A program made the position numbers and the translations under genes. The notes under the pieces were generated by a model that searched no databases, was not told the origin of the DNA, and saw only the letters and a list, made by a program, of their open reading frames with translations. DNA of 64,000 nt. Source: CAIZGX01 sp044354975. GTDB taxonomy: Bacteria > Bacteroidota > Bacteroidia > Flavobacteriales_D > Sanyastnellaceae. The DNA lies in contig JBIKZA010000002.1 of NCBI GenBank assembly GCA_044354975.1, positions 11,083-75,082 of the forward strand. Direction: 5' to 3'. Positions 53,365 through 63,100 of the stretch are shown here, in pieces. How positions within the stretch are numbered: position 1 is the stretch's first letter; each line of letters begins with the position of its first letter.

Positions 53365-55119
53365 TTAGTTCTCCAACTTTTTTACAACAATTGATAGTTC
53401 ATTAAGCTGATCATCGCTAATTGTTGAGGGCGCGTCTATCATTACGTCACGTCCGCTGTTGTTTTTCGGGAAGGCAATGAAGTCACGAATTCCTTCGCTG
53501 CCGCCGAATAGCGAACACAAACGATCGAATCCGAAAGCTAGCCCTCCGTGAGGCGGAGCGCCGTACTCAAAGGCATTCAGGAGGAATCCAAATTGCGCTT
53601 GCGCTTCTTCTTTCGTGAATCCAAGCAGGTCAAACATGCGCGCTTGAACACCTCGGTCGTGAATACGAATAGAGCCTCCGCCAATTTCAACCCCATTCAA
53701 CACGAAATCATAGGCGTTTGCATTCACAGATCCTGGATCTGTATCTAACAAATGAATTTGATCTGGTTTTGGAGAAGTAAACGGATGGTGCATGGCGAAA
53801 TATCTTCCTTCTTCTTCGTTGAATTCCAACAACGGGAAATCCATTACCCACAAAGGAGCAAATACTTCCGGATTGCGTAACCCCAATCTTCCGCCCATTA
53901 ATAAGCGTAATTCATTGAGTTGTTTTCGGGTTGAATTCAATTCGCCCGACAACACTAGAATCAAATCGCCTAGCTTCGTTTCGCAACGCGCTCCCCATGC
54001 GGCTAACGCTTCACCATCGAAGAATTTGTCTACGGAAGACTTGAAGCTTCCGTCTTCGTTGCAACGAGCATAGATCAATCCCTTCGCCCCAATTTGCGGA
54101 CGCTTCATCCATTCAGTAAGTTCATCCAATTGTGCACGTGTGTAACTCGCACAACCTGGAACGTTAATAGCCAATACTGTTTGAGCACTGTCAAACACAC
54201 CAAAGCCCTTTCCTTGTCCAAGATCTGTAAGGTCTTTGAACGTCATTCCAAAGCGAATATCCGGCTTATCACTTCCATACAAACGCATAGCTTCTGAATA
54301 CAACATGCGAGGAACTTCCGGTATATCAACGTTTTTAACGGCCTTGAATAAATGACGAATCAATCCTTCGAACGTGTTCAAAATATCTTCTTGCTCTACA
54401 AACGCCATCTCGCAGTCGATCTGTGTGAACTCAGGTTGACGATCGGCGCGCAAATCTTCGTCGCGGAAACAACGCACAATCTGGTAATAGCGGTCATAAC
54501 CGCTTACCATCAAGAGTTGTTTAAACGTTTGAGGCGACTGTGGCAATGCGTAAAATTGTCCAGGATTCATGCGGCTTGGAACCACAAAATCGCGAGCTCC
54601 TTCAGGAGTTGACTTGATTAAATAAGGCGTTTCAATTTCTAAAAACTCAAGGCTATCTAAATACTTGCGTGTTTCAATACCGAGCTTGTGACGAAGCATT
54701 AAATTTTGCTTCAATGGATTTCTTCTCAAGTCTAAGAAGCGCCATTGCATGCGCAAATCGTCGCCTCCATCACTATCGTCTTCAATGGTGAAAGGTGGAG
54801 TTAACGAGGCGTTCAACACTTTACAAGCTGTTGCTTCAATTTCTATTTCACCAGTAAGCATATTCGCGTTTTTCGAATAACGCTCAACCACTTTTCCTTC
54901 CACCTGAACCACAAATTCTCTTCCCCACTTGCGCGCTTCTTCGCAAAGTGCAGCGTTGGTATCCATGTTGAAAGCCAACTGCGTGAGTCCGTAACGGTCG
55001 CGCAAATCAACAAATGTCATTCCACCTAAATCGCGTGAACGCTGCACCCAACCTGCCAATACAACAGATTTTCCTACATCTGAAATTCTTAATTCACCAC
55101 AGGTTGCCGAACGATACAT
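53365..55119 (-). CDS. aspS: Aspartyl-tRNA synthetase
   Basis: This 584-residue class II enzyme has an OB-fold anticodon domain (SVVLAGWVQRSRDLGGMTFVDLRDRYG), FLEIETPYLIKSTPEGARDF, motif 2 VRCFRDEDLRADRQPEFTQ, the bacterial GAD insert (about 290-420) and motif 3 GLAFGFDRLC. Complete length. Whether it also charges tRNA-Asn cannot be told. Confidence 0.97.
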   Translation of the reverse strand: MYRSATCGELRISDVGKSVVLAGWVQRSRDLGGMTFVDLRDRYGLTQLAFNMDTNAALCEEARKWGREFVVQVEGKVVERYSKNANMLTGEIEIEATACKVLNASLTPPFTIEDDSDGGDDLRMQWRFLDLRRNPLKQNLMLRHKLGIETRKYLDSLEFLEIETPYLIKSTPEGARDFVVPSRMNPGQFYALPQSPQTFKQLLMVSGYDRYYQIVRCFRDEDLRADRQPEFTQIDCEMAFVEQEDILNTFEGLIRHLFKAVKNVDIPEVPRMLYSEAMRLYGSDKPDIRFGMTFKDLTDLGQGKGFGVFDSAQTVLAINVPGCASYTRAQLDELTEWMKRPQIGAKGLIYARCNEDGSFKSSVDKFFDGEALAAWGARCETKLGDLILVLSGELNSTRKQLNELRLLMGGRLGLRNPEVFAPLWVMDFPLLEFNEEEGRYFAMHHPFTSPKPDQIHLLDTDPGSVNANAYDFVLNGVEIGGGSIRIHDRGVQARMFDLLGFTKEEAQAQFGFLLNAFEYGAPPHGGLAFGFDRLCSLFGGSEGIRDFIAFPKNNSGRDVMIDAPSTISDDQLNELSIVVKKLEN

Positions 55120-55143
55120 ACTGATTATTTTGTTGCAAAGATA

Positions 55144-56118
55144 CTAATTTGAAAAGGTGTCTATCACCCATTTATTGAAGGCTTTCGGGTTTTGCATATT
55201 TGGGATGTGACCTGTTTTGGGATAGACAAACACATGATCTTCTGGAATCTGATATTTCTGCTTCAAGCAATAGGCTGCTGATAGTGGGATAATTTTATCG
55301 TTTTCACCCCAAACCAAATAGACAGGACACTTCCATTGAAACGTGTGGTTATTCAATTCAGATTCGTGTTTATTCAAGTATTCGAGCAAGGCAATTTTAT
55401 GCTCACGTTTAATCTTAAAATGTTGCTCTGCAACTTGATTCAATATAAAACCAGGAACTCGATTAGGTTTATCCAATGAAGTGAGTTTCCTCACCTCGTT
55501 TGCTGTTGTAGGATTTAAAAGTGCAACAGCATCTTTCGCGCCAACTGAATTTGCAATGCTGTCTGTATACGCTCGGTTAAAACATCCTGTTAATCCATCC
55601 AAGCTAACATAGGCACTTACTTTTTCTGGGTACTTCTCTGCGAAGCGCGCGCCTACAAGTCCTCCGTAGGAGCTTCCAATGAGGATTAAATTTTCGTTTG
55701 CCCATTTTTCTTTGTTAATGAGCAGCAATTCATTCACAAGATTTACTTGCATTTCAATGCTATAGTCGGAACGGAAATAGGTACTTCCATGACAATTCAA
55801 ATCAGGTGCTATGATATTGAAATGCTTTGAAAGCTCTTCAACGTTAGGGCTCCATTGCGCAATGGCTCCGCCCTGATAACCGTGAATGAGGAGAAGCGTT
55901 TTCTTTTCCGAATCGAAATGCTCTGGGTTTGTCATGTATACGACTTTGAAGTCGATGTAAATATCTTCAAGCTCCGTACCGTATCGATCTTCAACCTTTT
56001 CAAATCGCTTCATCCCCGCTTCTTCAAAATTTTCCGCTTGCTTCTTTACATATACTGAATAGTAATTGCAGGAAGAGAAAAAGGTAGAAAGCGCAAGCCA
56101 AAGAAGGAGGTTTTTCAT
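55144..56118 (-). CDS. Alpha/beta hydrolase lipoprotein
   Basis: This 324-residue protein starts MKNLLLWLALSTFFSSC (lipobox FSSC, Cys17); an upstream ATG would add six residues before the signal. The hydrolase fold shows the oxyanion HGYQGG loop, nucleophile elbow GSSYGG, acid Asp in VWGENDKI and catalytic His in KTGHIPNMQNP. It would be an outer- or inner-membrane-anchored esterase or peptidase-like hydrolase. Substrate unknown. It lies 24 bases upstream of aspS on the same strand. Confidence 0.9.
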   Translation of the reverse strand: MKNLLLWLALSTFFSSCNYYSVYVKKQAENFEEAGMKRFEKVEDRYGTELEDIYIDFKVVYMTNPEHFDSEKKTLLLIHGYQGGAIAQWSPNVEELSKHFNIIAPDLNCHGSTYFRSDYSIEMQVNLVNELLLINKEKWANENLILIGSSYGGLVGARFAEKYPEKVSAYVSLDGLTGCFNRAYTDSIANSVGAKDAVALLNPTTANEVRKLTSLDKPNRVPGFILNQVAEQHFKIKREHKIALLEYLNKHESELNNHTFQWKCPVYLVWGENDKIIPLSAAYCLKQKYQIPEDHVFVYPKTGHIPNMQNPKAFNKWVIDTFSN

Positions 56119-56195
56119 GTGTTCAAAGTTACTCAATACTGAAATTGTTTTGATAAGCCCGTTGAATGAATTACTTTCGTTTCACAAATTTTGCT

Positions 56196-56453
56196 ATGAA
56201 CAAATTATCGTTTCCGTTTACGAAAATCAATGCCTACATCATCCTTGGTGGATTGGTTGTTGTGCTTTTCGGATATATTCTTATGAGCGGCGGTGGTTCT
56301 GCCGACCCGAACACGTTCAACGCTGAAGAACTTTTTAGCGCTCGTCGCATTACTGTTGCACCTATCGTTGTGCTTCTAGGCTACATCACCATTGGTGTTG
56401 GAATTATGTATCGCGCGAAGAAAAATCAATCTTCAGAGATCGAGAAAAATTGA
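56196..56453 (+). CDS. DUF3098 family small membrane protein
   Basis: The 85-residue protein (start MNKLSFPFTKINAYIILGG) has two membrane helices joined by a loop with DPNTFNAEELFSARRITVAP, the DUF3098 pattern. In Bacteroidota it usually stands between ftsX and uppP; here uppP follows with TTGA overlap but ftsX is missing. Function unknown, probably linked to cell wall lipid carrier recycling by position. Confidence 0.88.
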   Translation: MNKLSFPFTKINAYIILGGLVVVLFGYILMSGGGSADPNTFNAEELFSARRITVAPIVVLLGYITIGVGIMYRAKKNQSSEIEKN

Positions 56454-57235
56454 CCATTCTTCAAACCATACTGCTTGCTATCGTTGAAGGACTGACCGAA
56501 TTCCTTCCCATTTCAAGTACCGGGCATATGATGATTGTTCAAAAAATCATGGGTGTCCCTTCTTCAGATTTCACCAAAGCATTCATCGTTTGCATTCAAC
56601 TTGGGGCCATTCTGAGTGTTGTTGTTTTATACTGGAAGAGATTCTTTCAATCGTTTGAATTCTATTACAAATTGTTAGTTGCTTTCATTCCGGCGGCTGT
56701 TTTCGGATATCTGTTTTCAGATAAAATCGATGCCCTTTTAGAAAACGTTTTGAACGTTGGAATTGCCTTGTTAATAGGTGGAATTATTTTTCTATTTATT
56801 GAAAAAATCATTCGCGAACGTTCATTGCGCGAGCCCAATTACAAAAGCACATTTATTATTGGGCTCTTTCAATGCATAGCCATGATTCCAGGTGTATCCC
56901 GCTCTGCAGCCACAGTAATAGGTGGATTGACCCAAGGTTTAAGTAAAAAAGCAGCTGCAGAATTTTCATTTTTCTTAGCTGTTCCGACCATGTTAGGGGC
57001 AACTGTATTTAAGTTGAAAGACGCCTACGAAGATGTTCCAAATTTCTTCAATTCAGAAAACATTAAGTTGCTTGCGATTGGAAATGTTGTTGCGTTTGTC
57101 GTTGGACTTATTGCCATTAAAACTTTTGTGGCACTGTTGACCAAATACGGCCTGAAGCCTTTCGGCTATTACCGAATAGCGCTAGGCGCAATTATCATTG
57201 CACTCTATTTTGGAGGCGTTTCCCTTTCACTTTAA
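56450..57235 (+). CDS. uppP: Undecaprenyl-diphosphatase
   Basis: This 261-residue membrane enzyme recycles undecaprenyl pyrophosphate for peptidoglycan and surface glycan synthesis. Signatures are EGLTEFLPISSTGHM with the catalytic Glu and PGVSRSAATVIGG with the catalytic Arg. It starts with TTG 56450, overlapping the DUF3098 stop. It converges on hemD with a 4-base overlap. Confidence 0.96.
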   Translation: MTILQTILLAIVEGLTEFLPISSTGHMMIVQKIMGVPSSDFTKAFIVCIQLGAILSVVVLYWKRFFQSFEFYYKLLVAFIPAAVFGYLFSDKIDALLENVLNVGIALLIGGIIFLFIEKIIRERSLREPNYKSTFIIGLFQCIAMIPGVSRSAATVIGGLTQGLSKKAAAEFSFFLAVPTMLGATVFKLKDAYEDVPNFFNSENIKLLAIGNVVAFVVGLIAIKTFVALLTKYGLKPFGYYRIALGAIIIALYFGGVSLSL

Positions 57236-57879
57236 GACAACAACAACGACTTCAAGTCGTTCGCTATTTCCTCCTGATTCCACGAAGAAACTAAATGTAT
57301 GTTTCGAACTCCAGCTGCCTTCAAAGCGCTCGCTGTAGCCGATCCATAGGCGAGGCAATTCATTCCAACTAGATCATTCATTTCTTGCGCCGCATAAACG
57401 TTCGAAGGCGAAGAGAAAAGATACAACCGCGCTTCAGGAAGTTTAACAGCAATGCGCTCTTTTTTGTAGGTTGAAATAATTTCAATCCGTTCAGAATCGA
57501 AAAGATTCGCCGTTGAATGCAGACTGTCTTCGGCTGATGGAAAAAGTACGCGCTCGTTTGCCACTAGGTGGAAAAACATTCGCGCAATTTCTTCGGTGTT
57601 CGTTCCTTCACCCACAAAGTCGCATTCAAAAGGCACGGCTGAAGCCGTAGCTGGGCCAATGGCCGCATATTTGGCATTCACATTCGTTGCTTGCTGAAAG
57701 AACGAGCGAGCACCGTTCGATGAAGAAAAGAATACCCAATCGAATTCTTTTTTTATGTTGAAGGGAAGAAAATCCACGGTGATTAACGCTTGACAAAAAG
57801 AAGTGTAATTCGAACTTTTAAGTGACGTCACAATTTCTTGTGCATCCCCCTCGCTTCGACTTATAAAAACATCGATCAT
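57232..57879 (-). CDS. hemD: Uroporphyrinogen-III synthase
   Basis: This 215-residue protein has the two-lobed HemD fold: FDWVFFSSSNGARSFF, AIGPATASAV, then LYLFSSPSNVYAA and CLAYGSATASALKAAG. HemD sequences diverge strongly; the assignment also rests on its place after hemC with ATGA overlap. It closes hydroxymethylbilane into uroporphyrinogen III. Confidence 0.88.
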   Translation of the reverse strand: MIDVFISRSEGDAQEIVTSLKSSNYTSFCQALITVDFLPFNIKKEFDWVFFSSSNGARSFFQQATNVNAKYAAIGPATASAVPFECDFVGEGTNTEEIARMFFHLVANERVLFPSAEDSLHSTANLFDSERIEIISTYKKERIAVKLPEARLYLFSSPSNVYAAQEMNDLVGMNCLAYGSATASALKAAGVRNIHLVSSWNQEEIANDLKSLLLS

Positions 57880-58772
57880 ACAGATTGAATTAGTCCCAAC
57901 AAGTGATTAATAATCTGTTGAGGTTCTTCATTGCGCATACTGAAATATGAAACCTCGTCATTCACTGTTTTCGCAAACGCTAAATGACAAACAAATGTAT
58001 TTCCTTCCTTCACGGCGAATGAACCCAACGGCAATTGACAGCCGCCGTTCATTTGACGAAGAATCTCTCTTTCAATGAATACACATTCAACAGTAGACTC
58101 GTGATTGAGGTGATTCAAAATTGAAATAATCTCTTCATCGCCCTCTCTGCATTGCAGCGCTAATGCACCCTGTGCTGGTGCAGGCACGAATTGCTGCGCT
58201 GGTAAAATTTCAACATGAAACTCGGAAAGATCAATCTCTAAGCGGTCCACTCCTGCGCGAGCTAAGAGAATTGCATCGTATTTTTTTTCTCTTAATTTTT
58301 GAATTCGCGTTGTAACGTTTCCGCGTAAATCTTTTACTTCTGTTTGCGGACAATGAAAAGCCAATTGAACTTTTCTTCTAACGGAAGAAGTCCCTACAAC
58401 AGCGTTCTCTTTCAGACCGAATGTTCGTTCGGTTGATACAGATTCCTTATTAATCAACAAAATATCTTCCACATTTGCGCGAATGGGAACGCCAGCAATA
58501 ACGAGTCCTTCAGGAGGAGTTGTTTCTAAATCTTTGTGTGAATGAACCGCTAAATCAACATTCTTCGAAAGCAAGGCATCTTCAATTTCCTTGGTGAAGA
58601 AACCTTTTCCTTCCATCTTATCGAAGCTCAAATGTTGAATTTGATCTCCGCGTGTTTTAATGATTCTCAATTCTACTTTAAAGCCAAGATTTTCTAAGGC
58701 ATCTTTGGTGTAATTTGCCTGCCAAAGCGCCAGATCGCTGCCTCGCGTTCCAATGACTATCGTTCTATTCAA
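57876..58772 (-). CDS. hemC: Hydroxymethylbilane synthase
   Basis: This 298-residue enzyme polymerises four porphobilinogens. It contains IGTRGSDLALWQAN at the start, VDLAVHSHKDL, GTSSVRRKVQL, and the cofactor Cys in MNGGCQLPLGSF near 243. It sits between hemA (five-base gap) and hemD (overlap). Confidence 0.96.
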   Translation of the reverse strand: MNRTIVIGTRGSDLALWQANYTKDALENLGFKVELRIIKTRGDQIQHLSFDKMEGKGFFTKEIEDALLSKNVDLAVHSHKDLETTPPEGLVIAGVPIRANVEDILLINKESVSTERTFGLKENAVVGTSSVRRKVQLAFHCPQTEVKDLRGNVTTRIQKLREKKYDAILLARAGVDRLEIDLSEFHVEILPAQQFVPAPAQGALALQCREGDEEIISILNHLNHESTVECVFIEREILRQMNGGCQLPLGSFAVKEGNTFVCHLAFAKTVNDEVSYFSMRNEEPQQIINHLLGLIQSV

Positions 58773-58777
58773 GGGGC

Positions 58778-60010
58778 TTAATGTTTTTGTACTTCTTCCA
58801 AAAGTACAGATTTCGCTAGCTTCATGGGAACTGATATATATTTCTTTTCCATGTAACCAATAATCTTATCTACCAATTCACGATCGTGTTCAGAAAGTTG
58901 AGCCAGCTCTTTTGAGAAAACACTTTCAACTGCTGTCTGACGAATCTCTTTTATAGCATGCGGAATTTCGCTCATTGCTCGCTCTATGGAACGCTCTTGA
59001 AAATGCTTTTTAAATTCGCCTTTGCCCTTTTCAATAATAGCAATGCAATCGTTTAGCGCTTCCTCTCTATATGAGATGTTCTTTTGAACTTCACGCTGAA
59101 TGGCAAGCATATCAATGAATGTTACATCTTCTAACTTCGAAATTTCATGGTCGACATTCGCGGGAAGTGCTAAGTCAATGACCGTTCTACGCTTTTGCGA
59201 AACACACATTTCCGCATACATTTCACTCGTCACAACAACTTCAGTAGAACCCGTGCAGACAACTAGCACATCGAAATCGGATGAGTCGTTTTTTAGTTCT
59301 GAAAGGTCCAAAGCTACTGTGTTGAAAGACTTTGCAATAGCCTGCGCGTTTTCTAAAGTCCTATTATAAACACGAGCGTTTGTGTATCCGTTTTCAGCAA
59401 GAAATTTCGCGAAGTTTGTGATGATCTGTCCGGCGCCGACTAAAACAATTTTGGTGTTAAGGTTGGGATGTTTCTCTTGAAACAACTTCCATGCAATGGA
59501 AACAACCGACACCGGTTTTTTCGAAAGGTTGGTGTGCGTATAAACGTCTTTCGCAATACGAATGGCATGTTGATTTAACATGCGCAATGAATCTCCAGTA
59601 AGCTTCATTTTCTCGCACTCTTCGTATGCGTTTCGGAGTTGTGTGATAATCTCACGTTCGCCAATGATTAATGAATCGAGGCTAGCTGCTACGCGAAAAA
59701 CATGATCTGCAGTTTCTTCTCCATTAAACCGTTGCGCCTTTTGAGCAACGCCCTTGATAAAACTATTGTCGTGATTAGGGAACAAATGCGAGAGCAATTT
59801 CTGCGTGAAACCAGAGCATACAAAGTGAGAAACATTAAACACCACTTCCACTCGGTTGCAAGTCCCCAAATACATGAGTTCATTCATTTCAAATTCTTCC
59901 TTCGCTGCGTCTAACCGAGCCTTTAATTCCTCTTGAGGAATTACAAACGAACCTATCGTTTCCAATGGAAAATGATGGTGGTTGATCGATATTGCGCGGA
60001 GGGTATTCAA
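58778..60010 (-). CDS. hemA: Glutamyl-tRNA reductase
   Basis: This 410-residue enzyme makes glutamate-1-semialdehyde from Glu-tRNA, first step of the C5 heme pathway. The N-terminus ISINHHHFPLE, catalytic Cys in YLGTCNRVEVVF, RVAASLDSLIIGEREI, the Rossmann loop VLVGAGQIITNFAKFL and the C-terminal dimer helix are all present. It starts with TTG 60008-60010; a -7-like GACCTTCG is nearby. HemL/HemB are not in the window. Confidence 0.95.
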   Translation of the reverse strand: MNTLRAISINHHHFPLETIGSFVIPQEELKARLDAAKEEFEMNELMYLGTCNRVEVVFNVSHFVCSGFTQKLLSHLFPNHDNSFIKGVAQKAQRFNGEETADHVFRVAASLDSLIIGEREIITQLRNAYEECEKMKLTGDSLRMLNQHAIRIAKDVYTHTNLSKKPVSVVSIAWKLFQEKHPNLNTKIVLVGAGQIITNFAKFLAENGYTNARVYNRTLENAQAIAKSFNTVALDLSELKNDSSDFDVLVVCTGSTEVVVTSEMYAEMCVSQKRRTVIDLALPANVDHEISKLEDVTFIDMLAIQREVQKNISYREEALNDCIAIIEKGKGEFKKHFQERSIERAMSEIPHAIKEIRQTAVESVFSKELAQLSEHDRELVDKIIGYMEKKYISVPMKLAKSVLLEEVQKH

Positions 60011-60042
60011 GCGGGCACGAAGGTCGCTAAGAATGATGTTCG

Positions 60043-60062
60043 AATGTCATTTAAATGTCATT
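60043..60062. promoter_or_regulatory. Tandem AATGTCATT repeats upstream of hemA
   Basis: AATGTCATT occurs at 60043-60051 and 60054-60062 (11-base period) 33-52 bases upstream of the hemA start, where a -33 region or an activator site would lie. Only the repeat itself is seen; its function is inferred. Confidence 0.35.
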
Positions 60063-60074
60063 CTATTCCAATCA

Positions 60075-60102
60075 GAAAAGCCAACCCCAAAGTTGGCTTT
60101 TC
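60075..60102 (-). terminator. Terminator after the SprB-repeat gene
   Basis: GAAAAGCCAAC and GTTGGCTTTTC form a perfect 11-bp stem around CCCAAA, with A and T tracts in the arms. It lies 22 bases after the stop of the minus-strand SprB-repeat gene and separates it from hemA. Confidence 0.85.
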
Positions 60103-60124
60103 CATTCTAATAAAACCTAATAAG

Positions 60125-63100
60125 TTACTGCTCGACCATGAATCGAACACTTCTCGTTACATCTTCAGTAGAAACTTCCAATATGTATAATCCATTCGAT
60201 AATTCATTCGCGAAGTTCAACGTCGTCTGCAACGTGCCGTCCACAGCATAACGCTTGCTCTCAATCTTTCTTCCCAATGCATCATAAACCTTCACCTGAA
60301 CATTTGAAGAAGTAACGCCAGATAATGTCATTGTTAACCCTTCTCCATTCGAAGGATTCGGATAAACACTGAGTTCTAGATTCTCCGAAAGATGCGTTGC
60401 AAGGTCCTCCGGAAGGCCTTTCGGAGAATCTTGCGAAGCATCTTGTGAAACATCTTCGGTTGAATCGACAACCATTCCCGCACTTCCAATAATACACATA
60501 TATGTCACTGGTCCCCACTGATAGTTCGTACCCGTGTATGTGTAAATTGGTGAAGTCTGAACAGCATACGTCTTTCCGTATTGAAGGGCTGTAACGCTCG
60601 CTAGTGAGATATAGTTCGAAGCGGCTTCACGGTTCTGTTCGTTTGGTACGCCCACCGTTTGAAGAGTAAGCGGATTAACTTCCGTAAATCTCCATCTCCA
60701 ATTCGTTACTCCGCACACCCACGGTAATGAAGCGACATACGCTCCTCTGTATCGAGGACCAGCTGAACACTGATTGCTCGTGCGCAACGAAGTCAATGGA
60801 TTGGCTGAAATTGTTATCGTTGTTGGAGTTGCTGCTGGCATCTCGAATACCTCGTTGGTGCCGGCACCGTTTGGTATAGTGTATATGGTAGTAACCAAAA
60901 CGTTATACATACATCCGGCTGGTAGCATCGGTGTTACACTCGTAATGGTTAAGTAATTGCCCGTTTGAGTTCTGGTGTATACTTCTCCCGCTGCAATGCC
61001 TGTTAAGCCCGTCCAAGTAAATCTATATTGAACGCCTGTTGTCCCGCAGTAAGTTGCCTTGAACAAATTACACATACCAATCGTAGCTGGATAAGTAGCG
61101 CTTGTTCCACTGTCTGATCCTCCAGCACGTAGGTGACGAATACATCCAGAAAACTGTCCGCCTGCCTGAGCATTGCTGTTGTAGTTGCGTATTCCCACGC
61201 GGTAGGTTGCTCCAACCGTAAGACCTGTTCTAGTCAGTACTTCAGTGCCGATTCCAACAACAGTATTTTCTACATCTATCAAGTTGCCGTTGGCATCCTG
61301 AAGCTCAATCACAATATCGTTTGCATTACTTCCAATGAAGATGGTAACACCCGTAGACAATGTGGTGAAATTGTACCAACGATCTTCTCCTGTAACACAT
61401 GTGCTTTGAGCCAACGTGCTCGGAAAGGCACCAGCCAATGTGCTGTAGAAGCTGTTGCAGTAGCTGTACATAGCGCTCGGTGCCGACAATGAGTTGAAAG
61501 GTTCTTCGCCTGCAATGGTTGAAGGACAACCCTCGTCCACAAAGCCACTACAATTATCATCTACACTGTTGCATAATTCAGGAGCTCCAGGGTAAGTCGT
61601 TGCAACTGCGTCGTCACAGTCGGTATTGTTTAGTAAATATCCTGTCGGTTGCACGCATGCAAGTTGAGAAACAGCAGCGTTTCCAAACCCATCACCGTCT
61701 GCATCTGCGTAATAAGTCGAAGCAACAGGTATTGTAACCGTTACCTCCAAATAACTTGGAGACTCGCAGCCTGCAATGGTTTGTGTTGCATAATAGGTTG
61801 TTCCTGTTACCAGCAGAGTTGTGCTTGCCAACACAGATCCACCAGTATTCGAAGCATACCATTGAACGGCAGTGCCTGTCACCTGAATACTCGCAAGTGT
61901 TGCATTCAGCGTGCTACAAAAAGTTTGAGAAGCATTTCCTGTCGGTGCATTCACAAGTTCTGGTTGAGTTACAATTATGGTAGTATTTGAAGTACACCCA
62001 TTTACATCAGTCACCGTGTAGGCATGCGTCCCTGCACTAACCGTGAAGTTACCTATTCCAGAATAAGGAGTTGTTCCTCCAGTGGCTGTTACTGTCACAA
62101 CTGCAGTTCCACCATAACAAGAAATACTTGTTGCAGATGAACTAGCCGTCAACGCAGAAGGTTCAGTAATGGTTGTTGAAGTGGATGTTGTACATCCATT
62201 TGTATCGGTTACCGTGTATGAGTGGGGTCCAGCAGTAACGGTGTAGTTTCCTGGTCCAGTATACGGACCAGTTCCACCGGCAGCTGAAACAGTAATGACT
62301 GAGGTTCCTCCATTACATAAAATCGGTGTTGACGATATAGAAGCAGTAAGCAAAGTTGGCTCAGTTACAGTGATGCTTGTTGATGCTGTACATCCGTTCG
62401 CATCGGTAACTGTGTAGTTGTGAGTTCCTGCACTCACCGTGAAGTTGCCTGTACCAATATAGGCAGGGACACCTCCAGACACACTCACGGTAATTACCGA
62501 AGTTCCTCCATTACATAAAATATCCGTCGAGCTCGAGGTTGCAACTGGTTGAGGGTTGTACTGCACGACAATACTATTTGATGTTGCCTCAAGAGCTGGT
62601 TCTGTTACCGTGATGCTTGTCGCTGCGGTACATCCGTTAGCGTCAGTTACAGTATATGAATACGTTCCTGCAATCACCGTGAAGTCACCTGTTCCAGTGT
62701 ATGGACCAGTGCCACCTGCTGATGTTACAGTAACTACTGCTGATCCACCGTTGCACAAGATGCTGGTTGATGATGAACTTGCTGCTAGTGCCGTTGGCTG
62801 AGTAACAGTGATGCTTGTCGTTGCAGTACATCCGTTTGCGTCAGTTACCGTGTAGGTATATGTTCCTGCAGTAACTGTGAACGTTCCTGTTCCAGTGTAT
62901 GGTCCTGTTCCGCCTGTGGCTGATACTGTAACAGTTGATGATCCGCCGTTACAAGAGATGCTGGTTGATGATGAACTTGCTGCTAGTGCCGTTGGCTGAG
63001 TAACAGTGATGCTTGTCGTTGCAGTACATCCGTTTGCGTCAGTTACCGTGTAGGTATATGTTCCTGCAGTAACTGTGAACGTTCCTGTTCCAGTGTATGG

